This document shows positions 26,301 to 37,657 of a stretch of 64,000 bases of DNA, in pieces; positions within the stretch are counted from its first letter, which is position 1, and every line of letters starts with the position of its first letter. The translations under genes were made by a program, and so were the position numbers. The notes below the pieces were generated by a model. The model had not been told where the DNA came from. It did not search any database and saw nothing but the letters and a program-made list of their open reading frames with translations. This DNA is from Cunninghamella blakesleeana (Eukaryota > Mucoromycota > Mucoromycetes > Mucorales > Cunninghamellaceae), in NCBI GenBank assembly GCA_017871115.1, contig JAFCIZ010000004.1:844501-908500 (forward strand), in the 5' to 3' direction.

Positions 26301-27769
26301 TATTTATCAATTAAATAATAAAGCCATTCCGCCATTGGTTCTGCGCAATGTTCCCAATATTTTAAATTCTGTATTACTGCAGTTTGGGCAGCTATAAAGT
26401 AAAAAATAAAAATAAAATAAATATAAATGTAAATATACATGTTAATAAAAAAAAAAAAGAAAAGAAAAGAAAAGAGCATACACATACACCATTATATATG
26501 TGTAGTATAATTGTATTTACCAAGTAAATGATCATAATATTTCACGCATAGAGATAAGATTTTAAAAGCGCATGATTTTAACTCTGTTGATCTTATATAA
26601 GCTGCATTTTCAAAAACTTGATAGCATGGTTTCGTGAATAAACTATAAAATCAAGTTTATATACATTAAAAAAAATGGTAAGTGAATACAAGGTAATAAT
26701 ATATTTTGCTTTATTTTATTTTATTTTAACTATGCTATAGACAATAAAACTTACTTGATTAAAACTGTTCGTTCAGGTGTAAGACTCCAAATTTTAGTTA
26801 ATTTAAGTTCCAGTAACCAGGCCAATAGGTCAAATGTCTTTTTTTTTTGTGGTATTAAAATTGCAGGTCTGTTATCATCCGCTTTTCCCTTTGATCTCTA
26901 TTGTTGTTAATATATTAACACGTTAATACACATATTATGTTACAAAAAGTAATAACTTAATATATCAGTCTTTGCCCTTTCATCCTCTTCCCTTACATTT
27001 TTTCCTTGTCATGTATAATAGAAAAATATTACCTTTGATTTATTAACATTAAGCGAGGAAGATTTTAATATTTCTTCAGATTGAATTAAAAACCAATATG
27101 TTAAAAATATGTAGTGTTCCAGACAAATACGATGTAAAGAAAAACTATCAATCTCGTTATTATTCAAATCGTCTGCTGTAGTTTTGATTTCGGTTCGAAA
27201 AGCTATATATTGTATATAAATATATGCGTGTGTACGTGTATTAATATTGAGATCTTTCGAATATATATTTACTTAATTGTATTATACAGTGGATCAACCC
27301 TTTATAAAATATACCTGATAATAAAATATCATGAAACCGTGCAATTATTCGAGGAGTAAGTACATCAAGATATCTAAATAATATATTTTATAAAATTAGA
27401 CATGAATGGAAGGCAAAACAATTCTTTGACAAGTTCTTTTTTTTATCAATATACTTTAAAAGACTTCGAAGTTTATCAAACACAATCGAATCAGTAATGG
27501 ATGCACTAGATACTTCTATACTTTCAGTTATACCTATAAATATTATAATTAAATGAATACAATAAAGGATTAACTATGTTTTAAAGGATCGCGTTTAAAT
27601 CATATATATATATATATATATCATTTTTATTTATTTATTTACTGTTTAATAAACGGGCTAATTCTTGTTCAGATCTGCCTTCAATTTGAATTTCATTTTC
27701 AATGATATAATCATTATTATCATTTTGTAATAATTGTATCTCCTCTTGTAATACAAATGATGTATCCAT
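21817..27769 (-). CDS. Condensin complex subunit 1 (CAP-D2/Cnd1/Ycs4)
   Basis: Eighteen exons on the minus strand: 27643-27769, 27455-27533, 27315-27373, 27033-27202, 26755-26897, 26521-26642, 26108-26391, 25776-25966, 25454-25658, 24805-25347, 24411-24693, 24177-24316, 24036-24105, 23452-23928, 23110-23303, 22505-23023, 22041-22383 and 21817-21956. All phases close, giving about 1362 residues. HEAT-type helical repeats run throughout (KSSIVRKYAVRTLTKLI). The diagnostic Cnd1 block is near residues 1030-1200 (MATLALGKFMCVSSEFCE, DPTIRSNIVIALGDMAV, VKKNAVMVLTHLILNGM). An acidic low-complexity insert lies around 475-560. The protein is the HEAT subunit of condensin, needed for mitotic chromosome compaction. 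Size agrees with fungal and animal homologues. Confidence 0.93.
21856..21900. repeat. 12-base tandem repeat coding TQDI units
   Basis: Three copies of a 12-base unit (ATCTTGGGTTAT on the plus strand) plus a partial fourth, in the last exon of the condensin gene. They encode repeated Thr-Gln-Asp-Ile/Val units in the acidic C-terminal tail. TQ dipeptides are possible ATM/ATR-type phosphosites (inference). Confidence 0.8.
23308..23355. repeat. (TA)n microsatellite in a condensin intron
   Basis: About 48 bases of uninterrupted alternating TA inside the intron 23304-23451. It is one of many TA tracts in the window and among the longest. Confidence 0.9.
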
Positions 27770-27994
27770 ACTATTTTATACTGTTTTAATAATGATAACA
27801 ATAAAATAAAATAAAAGTAAAGAAAATAATAAAAAAAGGAAACCGCGCTTTTTTAATAAAAAAAAAAAATTAAAGTGCACCGGAGTTTTTGACACCAAAA
27901 ATCGGTTTTTATAAGCTACCCAATTTTTTTCATCTTCATCTTTCATATTCTTTTTTATAATAAAATATACTAGTATTTTCAACAGACTAAGAGC

Positions 27995-28029
<35 letters not shown>

Positions 28030-28443
28030 CAACAAATTGATCTGCGTAAATAGCATAAAATCCGTATTAAAAATAATAAAAATAATAGTAACATTTTAAT
28101 CTTATTAGTTCAAAACATCTATTACTTATTTTTATTATATAAAAAATTAGTTTTAAAAATACACAACTTTAACGAAAGGCAAAATACAAAATATATTTTA
28201 TTTATAAAGTCTCTCAATACCAATATACGTATGTATATAAATATTGTATTAATGTAATATTATTATTATTTATTTATTTATAAAAATATATAGTCTATGA
28301 GTTTAGTGATACGCATAAAAAAAGAAAGTCTGAAAAGGTAATATTTCCAATACGAAAATATAACAAAATATTTATATATATATATATATGTATGTATGTA
28401 TGTATTCAATTTATAAATTAGATAAATGTAAAAATTATTGAAT
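27770..28443. promoter_or_regulatory. Upstream region of the condensin gene
   Basis: About 670 bases between the condensin start and the 3' end of the phosphate transporter gene, both on the minus strand. It includes a run of 34 T (27996-28029) and ATGT repeats near 28389-28402. An open frame at 27776-27982 is low complexity and not supported. Confidence 0.45.
27996..28029. repeat. Run of 34 T
   Basis: An uninterrupted homopolymer about 230 bases upstream of the condensin start. Poly(dA:dT) tracts in fungal promoters exclude nucleosomes, which is a possible role here (inference). Confidence 0.85.
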
Positions 28444-31400
28444 TTAACCTACAACAGTTTGACTAGATATACCATAACCTAAGAGAATAGTTATCACACC
28501 AGCAACAATAGAGGATGGAATACCACATAATATAAAATCATTAATTTTTAAATAAGGTTTACCAGTAGGATCTTCTTGCATAAAAGCATTCATATTTGGA
28601 AAACCAGAAACAGGTAATCCTATTTATTTTTTTAAAGGGTAAAATAAAAAATAATGAACGAATATATAAATAGGAAATTATATGATGAGATTCATGCTTA
28701 TACTCATATTATTATTATTATTGTTATTATTATTGTTACTTATTTATTTTACCCATAGCAACGGAGGCAACAAGACCTGTGATCATGACAAGAAGATTTG
28801 GAGTTGGAGGTGTAAGTGTAGTTCCAATTTGTTGCACTATAGGGATAATAATTAAAGCAGCAGCTGTATGACTAACAAAGGTAGCAAATACTAATACAAT
28901 GATACCAAATATGAAAACAACAGCTAATCCTGAAAGGTGATCAACCCCACTTGCAATACGATGACCAATAATATCCAACAACCCTGACGTTTCAACAGCC
29001 TATATAATAACAATTTATAAATATTTATGTACCATTCATCTTACAATATATATATATATATACTATCATTCAACTTACGTAACTAAGTGCCATACCACCT
29101 TGTGCTAATATAACAACAGACCATAAAAAGTTATTTAAATCAGCTTTGGACAGAACTTCAGTACCAAAAAATAGAACAAATGGAATGGCAGCTATAACAC
29201 CATTATCACCCCAAAACCAAGCAAGAGTGGATTCAGCACACCAAAGAGCAATGGTAGCTAAACAAACCACAACAACATAGATTTGAGTCAAGCTTGGGCG
29301 CGAATAATTATTTGCTTTAACTACATTTAAATGAGGTGTACTACGGTCAGGACGGAAATAAAGTAATAAAATTCCCCATGTGGTAAGATTTGTAATAATA
29401 GCAAGTGGAATAGACGTTCCTGATAAATAAATATATATATATATAATGGATTAATTTTATAGTTTTACTTTTTCTTTTTATCATTATTAATACAATATTT
29501 TCGAATCTATTTTTTACCTAACCAAGTTCCCCAACCAGCGTTTGGAACCATTGCTTGAATAGTAATAATGTTTTGTGGTGAAGAAATAGGTGAAGTTAAT
29601 CCTCCAATACAACTAGCTAAAGCGATACCAAGAATTAAACAAGGTCCAACTGTAGAATGTGGTGGCAAAGTGCGAAGAATAGGCTATACATATTATCCAT
29701 CAAAAATATACATATAATAGATTAATAAATTTATTCGTTTTTTTTCCTTGTTATTTTTTTTTAAAAAAGAAATATAATCTATTATTATTATTATTATCAT
29801 TATTATATTACTTGGATAAGAGAAAAACACAAAACTGGCGTAGCAACATTAGAAATCCACATACTTAAAAAGGTTGCTAAATACATAACAGCCAATAAAA
29901 CCATACACGGACGGGACCCAGCACGTGAAAGCACAGTTGATGCAAAAGCCTTAGCAATTCCATGTTTACTTAATGCAGCAGCAATAGCAAATCCACCAAA
30001 AAGCACCATGATGGTTCCATTAAACATACTGGCAAATACTTGTTTGGAAGCTGTTTTGGCATCTACCACTTGATTATTATTTTTCACAATATGCATGGGT
30101 GGAATTAATAGTGGTATAAGGTAAGCAGTAGCATGTAAAGGAATACACTATATATATTTATACAAAGATGGGTTCAGTTTTTTTAACGTATTATTATAAT
30201 TTTTACATATATTATTATATTTTAAATGAATCAAACTCTTATTTACCTCGAAAGCCCACATTAGCGCAGCCAATAATAATAAAGCCAAGCATTTAGAAGC
30301 TTCTACATCATTTAAAACATCAATGGACATAAATATAGCATAAACAATCACCGCTACCACTAAAAACATGAAATTTTTACATGCCTGCTTAGTTATAAAG
30401 AGGCCAAAAGGTAAAGAATAACCGGGTTTAGCTTCTTCAGCATGTGCATCAACCGTCAACCTTTCCTTTCCAACCATATCTTTCCATACAGTATTCCTTT
30501 CAATGACAATATGATCTCTCATATGTAGCTTCAATTCACTTAATGCGGCATGAATATCCCCCTTTGTAAAAATCACTGCATACATATTTTGTACCAATAG
30601 AATTCCAGCATTGATTTCGTCCATGGTTTCTGGTAAAAATGGATCACTAGTAGCAACTACTTTAGTATAATAACTGACTCGTAAATTGGCACCTGTTACT
30701 TTATCCCATTTTTTTAATATTTTTTGAAAACCTAATTGATTCATTTCAATATAACTTCTCAGCTCCGTTAAATATATATATGTAGTGGCACATCGTGCGC
30801 GGAAATTTGTATATTGATTATATTGGGCCATATCTTTAGGTTCAATTGGTTGTTGTAGTTTAAATTGGTGGTGAATGGTGGAATTCCAAAATTCTTGTAA
30901 TTGGTCACCTACCATGGTGGAACGTCTTCTTTGTATATTAGGTTCAGGTGATACCATAGATGACGAGTTATGACGACGAAATATTGATCCACCTAAAGAT
31001 TTGGACCGTTGAAGTTTGATATTATGATCATTATTACTGTTGCTTGTAACATCTGTTGTAGTTGCCGTACTACTGGGATGACCCATGGGTGATGGTGAAT
31101 CAATAAAATGAAGCGCATTTGAATTTTGAATGGGTTGTTGTGGCTCTGGTGATAATGGTGGTGGTGATGAAAAGCCAAGAGTCGAAACAATGGAATTAGA
31201 TCTCATGATTCTTCTAGTTGAATCCAATTTAGTTAAATCATATTCACTGGTGTTATTATTTTGAATGGATGGTTGACGTAGCTTTGTTGGGAAAGGGACC
31301 CCAAATTCATCATATTGTTCTCTTAATGTGCTTGCATCTTGTAATATTTCTGTAAATTTATCTTTAAAAAAAGTATTAATTTTTTGCATTTGTTTATCTA

Positions 31401-31717
31401 ATTCAGCTATAAACATTTCATTATCTTGATCACTGCCATCACTAATGGTTTCTGCATTTTCTGTGTAACCTTCTGTTGCATTGGGTGGTGGTGGTGGTTT
31501 TTCTTCGTCTCTACCTCGGTCTCTTAGTACTTTTAATTTTTCGGCATAATACACTCGTTTCTTAAGGTGATCATAACTTGAAAAAAAAAGTTTGAAAATG
31601 AATTTTTTTAAAAATAAAAATATGTGTATTTCTTTTTAAATAAGTCAAAACTTACTCTAAATAATAATCCACCCATTCTGGTACTGCATTTAATATTAAA
31701 GAATGTGAAAATTTCAT
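28444..31717 (-). CDS. SPX-domain low-affinity phosphate transporter (Pho87/Pho90/Pho91-like)
   Basis: Seven exons on the minus strand: 31656-31717, 30247-31576, 29812-30147, 29518-29683, 29079-29419, 28753-28999 and 28444-28619. They encode about 885 residues. The N-terminus is an SPX domain (MKFSHSLILNAVPEWVDYY, then YDHLKKRVYYAEKL), interrupted by a long disordered Ser/Pro/Asn insert, with SPX helices resuming near residue 250. From about 405 onwards there are many hydrophobic spans of the SLC13/DASS anion transporter type. They include a characteristic SNVATP segment and a TSPISSPQN hairpin, which correspond to the paired SNT/SNVA-like motifs of this family. SPX domains sense inositol pyrophosphates and restrain transport. 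It is probably a plasma-membrane or vacuolar phosphate carrier. Confidence 0.92.
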
Positions 31718-31980
31718 TTAGTTTACTTTTGTTTTTTAAAAAGAAAAAAAAATAAAAAAGATTTGTCAAAATTATATATAAATGTCAAAAAAAAAAAAAA
31801 AGTTTAGAACTGGGGTATTAAAACCTGACACATTCATAGAAAAAAAATTCCATACACGTGCTTTAAGTTTATTTTTTTTTATAAAATTTTTTGTTTGTAA
31901 ATAATAATAATAATAATAATAAAATAATATAGCGTGATATATATAAAAAAAATTATTTGTTATTTAAAAAAAAAAAAGAA
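31718..31980 (-). promoter_or_regulatory. Promoter region of the phosphate transporter with a CACGTG box
   Basis: This 263-base interval separates the transporter start from the 3' end of the AIG1-type gene; both are on the minus strand. A palindromic CACGTG lies at 31855-31860, 138 bases before the ATG. CACGTG is the core recognised by Pho4 in yeast and NUC-1 in Neurospora when phosphate is scarce. Presence of the box is seen; control by such a factor is inference. Confidence 0.4.
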
Positions 31981-33194
31981 CTATTGGGTAAAGCAAGCAG
32001 CATTAACGATGGTAGACCATACTTCTCTAATACTATTTGTAATAAATACAGTCTTTTCTTCTTCAGTTGGAATGGTTAAAATGCGCTGAAGCCAATTACA
32101 AGTAAATCTTCGGTGATTATTTCGAGTTTCACATGTTACTACGGCATTGTAAATATCACGCATATGTTTTTGAGTATAACTGCTCATACGAACGTTTTGG
32201 GTAGATGTAAAAATAACACTAGGGACAAAGGTACGTGCACTTAATTTATGTATGTTGCGAATTTCAGTAATGAACCCATCTAACCGTAATAATTACAATA
32301 AAATAAAATAAAACAAAATGATAATTATTATCAACATTCTCCATGCACCTCTATCTATTTTATTTTATTTTACATTACCTTTAGGATCGTTCACTACATC
32401 AATATGATCTTCTAAATCATCTCTAATTTCTTCATCAACATGTGTAAATACTATGACTACAAAATTCCAAAAATGTTTTCCTAATAATGCTTCAAATAGT
32501 CTTAACATAGTTTGTGTATAAGCATCTAATCTATTTTTTAAAAGCAAAAAAAAAAAAAAAGGAATCATTCATGTCAATTAAAATCCCGTCACCCAACTTT
32601 TTTAGTTTTTTTTTTGTTAAATCATAATATTATTTTTCATTACCTAGTATCATTTATATTAAAAACTAGCAAAAAGGCACTCACACCATTGGCTAAAGAT
32701 TTAAAATAACGAACCATTTCATTCACAGTTCTTCTATCTTGAGCATTTGAATCACATAATCCTGGTGTATCAATTAAGTGAACGTATCGAGTACCTGGAA
32801 CAAAAGCCCATTGTCTAACTTCACCTTGTACTGTATGTGTTGTTGCCTTTGATAAAAAAAATAAAATAAAAAGGGTGGTATTATATAAATAAGAATGTTC
32901 CACTTGCCTTTCTTTTCCCTTTTCTTACTTTATATTATTTAGAAAAAAAAAAAAAAGGCTACACATAATAAAATAAAACACTTTGATTTCTATATTATCA
33001 AGATGATAAAAGTAAATAATTAATATACTTACAGTAGAACTACCTGTTGCAAATATTTGTGATCCTGCTATAGCATTTAATAGACTTGATTTCCCGGTTC
33101 CAACGCCACCTACAGCTGAAACTACATATGTATCTGGATTATTGGCTTGAGCGGCAAGGTTGGCCTCAGTAGCATAAGCACTAGAATATGTCAT
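31981..33194 (-). CDS. AIG1/GIMAP-type GTPase domain protein
   Basis: Four exons on the minus strand: 33033-33194, 32644-32846, 32379-32530 and 31981-32279. They encode 271 residues. A P-loop GVGTGKS (residues 30-36), a G3 motif DTPGLC (about 80-85) and a G4-like THVD (151-154) mark a GTPase of the AIG1/GIMAP/Toc34 superclass. The stretch YFKSLANGVSAFLLVFNIND between G3 and G4 is typical of AIG1 domains. No membrane span or lipidation site is seen at the C-terminus. AIG1 GTPases in animals and plants bind membranes and act in immunity or organelle traffic; the role in fungi is unknown. The neighbour on the other side is a divergently transcribed PH-domain gene. Confidence 0.85.
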
Positions 33195-33356
33195 ATTCTT
33201 TTATTAATGTGATGGTATATAGAGATAGTATATATAAAATAAATATTTAATTTAAAAAAGGAAAAGAAAAAAAAGAGTCAAGTGTCAAAAAAAATAAAAA
33301 GGGAAATAAAAAGAAAGAGAACGTGTGTGTGAGTGACTTGAAAAGATAAAATGTAA

Positions 33357-33390
<34 letters not shown>

Positions 33391-33872
33391 AGAGAGAGAA
33401 AAAAAAGGAAAGAGAGAGAAGAAAGAAGAGAAAACAGAAAAGCTCACGAGTTTTTTTTTATTTTTATTTTTTTTAAAAAAACATAGCCATTCTATTTTCG
33501 TGTCACAAATGAAAATAATAAATAGTGAGTTTTTTAAAAAAAAACCCTGTGTTACTATTTTATAGTGTTATGTTTATTATAATTATTATATGTTTTTGAT
33601 ATTTTTTTAAAAAAGGTTAGTGAATGATGTTATTATTATATTAAAATATATAAAAAATAAGTTACAATTCTTTTTTAAAATAAATTATGCCGTTTGTTTA
33701 AAAAAAAAATTAAGGGGAGGGGGGGGAGTAAAAAAAAAAAAAGGCGTGTGACTATATTGGGCAAATATATATATATATATTTCTCTCCTCTCTCTCTTTT
33801 TTTTCTTTTCTCTCTTTTTCACTTTTTCGCCTTTTCATTATTATTATTATAATTATAATTATATGAATACTT
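33195..33872. promoter_or_regulatory. Divergent promoter region, AIG1-type GTPase / PH protein
   Basis: About 680 bases with a run of 27 A (33361-33387) followed by GAGA repeats, further A and T tracts, a G run at 33720-33727 and a pyrimidine-rich block just before the PH-protein start. An antisense frame at 33247-33447 is a translation of these tracts and is not a gene. A 10-codon upstream open frame overlaps the PH-protein start. Confidence 0.5.
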
Positions 33873-33895
33873 ATGTTTCATTTTCACAAAAATGA
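33863..33895 (+). other. Upstream open reading frame overlapping the PH-protein start
   Basis: An ATG at 33863 opens a 10-codon frame ending in TGA at 33893-33895, which overlaps the main start at 33873 in another frame. If the transcript begins upstream, scanning ribosomes would meet this ATG first and translation of the PH protein would be reduced. Transcript start is not known from sequence, so this is inference. Confidence 0.4.
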
Positions 33896-35764
33896 AATAT
33901 TTGAGCCAATGGAAGAGTTACCAATAACAGTACCACCAATCTTTGAAGGTTATTTATATTGGTACTCAGATACAAATAAATGGAAATCAAAACTCTTTCG
34001 GTTTGATGGATCTTCTTTTATATGTTTATCTGCAAATAAAATAAAACTACCTCGTAATACTCCTATAGAATATGTTTTGGATAGCACAACCGCCGATATA
34101 TCCTCTTTAGTCACCTCACCTCTATTAGCAACGCCTATTCAATTATCATCAAATAATAATAACAATGTCATTATGGCAAAATACTATCAACTACCTTTAT
34201 TTTCTATTAAATTAATTCAAGTCACTTCTATTACCTTGATAAAAATTAATAATAAACCTTCTACTTGTTTTTGTGTACACATGGACACGAAGCAAAAATA
34301 TCTATTTAAAGCAAAAAATCAAAAGGATTTGGATCAATGGTTATTTGTTTTAATGAATTCTTGGAAATTTATTCTCCATCAACAAAAACTAATATCATCC
34401 ATTAGAGAAGAAGAAGAGGAAAAAGAAGAAAAAGATCATATACCATCATCAACATCATCACCTTTATTAATACATCGCCCTCAATACCAACAAACATCTT
34501 TACAATTACCACCTCCTCCTATACCACCACCCCATCAACAAAAAGAAAATAATAATAACACTGAATATGAAGAAAGATATACTACATCCATCTTATCACC
34601 AGAGAAAGAAAAATGGATTGAGGATTGGAGAAAATCTTTACATTTAGGGAATTTCTTATCGCCATCAAATTCTTCTTCTTTTTCCTCTCAAATGGATATA
34701 CATGAAAAACAAAATCAACAAGCATTTGACAACGTAAGTCTATCTCACTCTCAGCACGAATTAAAGCATTCTTCCATGACAATACAATTATCGGATCACC
34801 ATTGTCCCATAAAGAAAAAAAGATCGGATGAAGTTAAAAACTGGTTATCAAATAAATCTCAGGAACATAAAGGTAAAGTAAAAATTGAAAAAATGAAGCT
34901 AAAAATAAATAAAAAAAAAGTTGGGAAAATTAAAAAAAAAAAAAAAAAAAACTCACGTTATTTATTTATTTATATGTCATATAAGATTACGATGTTCATT
35001 TTTTTCAAGATGCTACAACAACTGATCTTGCAAACGAAAGCTCAGCCAATAATAGTAGCCATAAAGAAGATACAAAACCATCACCTTTATTACACTATCA
35101 TCATTCAATAAGAGGGAAAAATATAAAAATTATGAATCAATTTGAACATCAACAAGAAGAAGAACAATCAATAAACAATAATAATAATAACATTAATATT
35201 AACAATAATAATAATAATAATAAAAAGAAACTATTTTCATCATCACCATCATCTACTCCACCTATTGCATCTCAATCACCATTACATACATTATCTAAAA
35301 GCGAAACTCCAAATGATATATATAAACAAATGGATCAAATCAAATTAAAAAGACAAAATAAAAAAATAAAAAAAAGAATAAATGATATTATGGAACACGA
35401 AAAACAAAATATATCATCCTCTTCACTTGGGCTAACTCCAAAAGATTATTATCCACACCGATCCACTTCTCCTCTTGTAGTAGCACCTGCTATCCCACCA
35501 ATCATTTTTAAACCCACCGCCACTGCCACTTATACATTGGTTGGATCGACAGCTTCTTTAGGATCGACCACTAAAAATAAAAATAAATTAAACTCGAATT
35601 TTTTAGATCCAAAATTATCTGACGTTTTTTTCCCATCAAGATCTTCCTCATCCAATATTAAACACCTTTATCATCATCCATCTATGGTAACTCCTTCTAC
35701 TTCTCCTCCCTATCCTCTTCCTCCTACTTCTTCTTCTTCTTCTTTACCTATTCGTTATCAATAA
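33873..35764 (+). CDS. PH-domain protein with long disordered tail
   Basis: Two exons, 33873-34872 and 35010-35764, join in phase to 584 residues. A pleckstrin-homology domain spans about residues 23-168. Its first strand starts at IFEGYLYWYSDTNKWKSKLF, a serine/asparagine insert follows, and the domain ends in the usual C-terminal helix with a conserved Trp (DLDQWLFVLMNSWKF). The rest is low complexity: acidic runs, proline runs, asparagine runs and basic stretches. PH domains bind phosphoinositides or proteins at membranes; nothing shows which. The second exon would be missed by a single-frame search, because the frame reads on into the intron before stopping. Specific family unknown. Confidence 0.78.
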
Positions 35765-36109
35765 CAATTCTTTATATATATATATTATCATAACTCTCTA
35801 TTATTTTTTATTGTATAATATATATATTTATATATATTAAATAAATAAATAAACCTTTATTAATATTAATAATTAAGGTTTGATTTTATTTGGATTTTTA
35901 AGTCACGACAATTTTTTTTGTAAAAAAAATAAATTTAATTTTCCTCTCTTTTCATTCTTTCTTTTTTTCCTTTTCTTTCTTGTATATATTACTTTTTCCA
36001 TTCTCTTTTTTAAATTAATTTACACCTACCTTTTCTCGCTTTCTCTCTCTCTTTTTTTTCATTATTCTTTTTATTATTATTACTATTTTATTTAGTTGAA
36101 AAAAAAGTA
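35765..36109. promoter_or_regulatory. Intergenic, upstream of the methyltransferase-like gene
   Basis: About 345 bases of A/T-rich DNA, becoming strongly pyrimidine-rich (about 35940-36060) before the next start. The frame at 35880-36095 is a translation of T/C-rich DNA and is not supported. Confidence 0.5.
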
Positions 36110-37372
36110 ATGGGTAATCAAATATCTAAAAAACGCAAAAAAATGAAAAGAAAAGATACCAGTACTTCGAGTGTATCACAAGCCGCCACAAGTTGTAGTA
36201 GTAATATTGATAACAGCAGTATGATTCAAGACGATAATTCTACATTTATGCAACACTTTGGTTTAAATGCTCAAAGATATCATGATAATCAATATTTTGT
36301 TAAATATGCCTTTCAAAAAAGTCATATGGCACCTATTGAAGAGTTACTTGGTCAAGAAGGGTCAAAGTGCCTTGATGTTTGTTGTACTAGTACACCTATG
36401 TGGTTAATAGGTAAAACAAAAAAAAAAATAAAGATAAGATAAACATTTTGATTGATCTACATTATCTTTTGCTTTTTTAATTATTTATATATTTATACAT
36501 TTCCATTTTATAGATATGGCAGTAGAATATCCAAATGCAACGTTTGTTGGTATTGATATAGCAATCAATCCTGATGGTACAATCAATGATACAGACAACA
36601 TCCGCCTTATACCCAAAAATTGTCAATTTCAACATATAGACGTTTTAAAAGAAATCATTTTACCCCCCAATAGTTTTGATTACATTTATCAAAGGTTTTT
36701 GTATACAGTATACTCTTTAAATCAAGTGGAATCTAAATTTAAAGAATTTGTTAGTTTATTAAAACCTGGTGGATATATGGAATTAGTTGAATATGATTTA
36801 CACCCGAAACAAATAGGTCCAAAATTTACTCTTATTATTAAAGCTTGTAGGTTTTTTTAAAAAATAAATAAATAAAACAATGAATAATAAATAGTAATAA
36901 AATTTATTTATTTCTATCTATTTGTTTTATTTTATTTATATATAGATGCTAATGTAGTAACAAGTCAAAATAAAGAATTATATCATGGACCTCATCTAAA
37001 ACAATGTTTAACGGATGCTGGTTTAGAAGATATTAATGGTGATTATATATCCATACCTATATGTTGGGGTGGTAATATGGGAAAAATACTTTACGAGGTA
37101 ATAATAATAGAAGATATATGTATATAAAAGAAGAAAAAGCTTTATGCTCATTATTTATTTTGACTATTGTTACTTACTATCTTTAGTTAATTAACGAAGT
37201 ATTAAGTCAGTTTGGGGTAATATTATGGCCATGGTTAGAGTTAGAAGGGGAATATGATAAGGATGTTTATTTTGAATTTGTGGATTCTGCTTTTAATGAA
37301 TGTGTAGAGTATAAAACATATTTTAACTTACATTGGGCAACAGGTAGAAAACCTTTAAATAAAGCTAATTAA
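36110..37372 (+). CDS. SAM-dependent methyltransferase-like protein with myristoylation signal
   Basis: Four exons: 36110-36410, 36514-36846, 36946-37097 and 37187-37372, encoding 323 residues. The N-terminus MGNQISKKRKK fits the N-myristoylation pattern (Gly2, Ser6) followed by a basic patch. A class I Rossmann methyltransferase fold follows: beta1 with CLDV (residues 87-90), beta2 acid VGIDI, FDYIYQRF as motif post-II/III, and LLKPGGYMELVEYD as the beta5 segment. It resembles the large fungal family of SAM-dependent methyltransferases related to LaeA-like proteins. The glycine-rich motif I, usually DVGCGTG, reads DVCCTST (89-95), so all three glycines are replaced. SAM binding is therefore doubtful. 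It sits 285 bases before CHO2 on the same strand. Confidence 0.85.
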
Positions 37373-37657
37373 TATGTATTTTTTTTATACATTTATTAAA
37401 GTTTTTTTTTGTTATTTGATCTTATTTATATTTATAAATATTTATCTGTTACTTTATATATATATATACATTTTAACTTTTTTTGATCATTTTGTTGGAT
37501 AACATGTGATATGAGTCCATAATTCTGGCTTTTAATTTTTTTGATCAAAAAAAAAGGTTAAAAAAATTTATCCCCTTTCTTTCTTCTTTTTCTATTTTTT
37601 TTTTTTTTTTTTCTCTCTTCTTTATTATTTCATTTTATTTAAACTAAACTAAATAAA
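37373..37657 (+). promoter_or_regulatory. Promoter region of CHO2 with an ICRE-like motif
   Basis: A 285-base interval between the methyltransferase-like gene and CHO2. CATGTGATAT at 37503-37512 matches the yeast UASINO/ICRE consensus CATGTGAAAT at nine of ten positions, about 150 bases before the CHO2 ATG. Yeast CHO2 is controlled through this element by Ino2-Ino4 and Opi1. Motif is seen; use here is inference. A T/C tract lies just before the start. Confidence 0.4.

Noticed and set aside
33247..33447. Antisense frame rich in Phe, Ser and Leu
   Set aside because: Translation of poly-A and GA-repeat DNA in a divergent promoter region.
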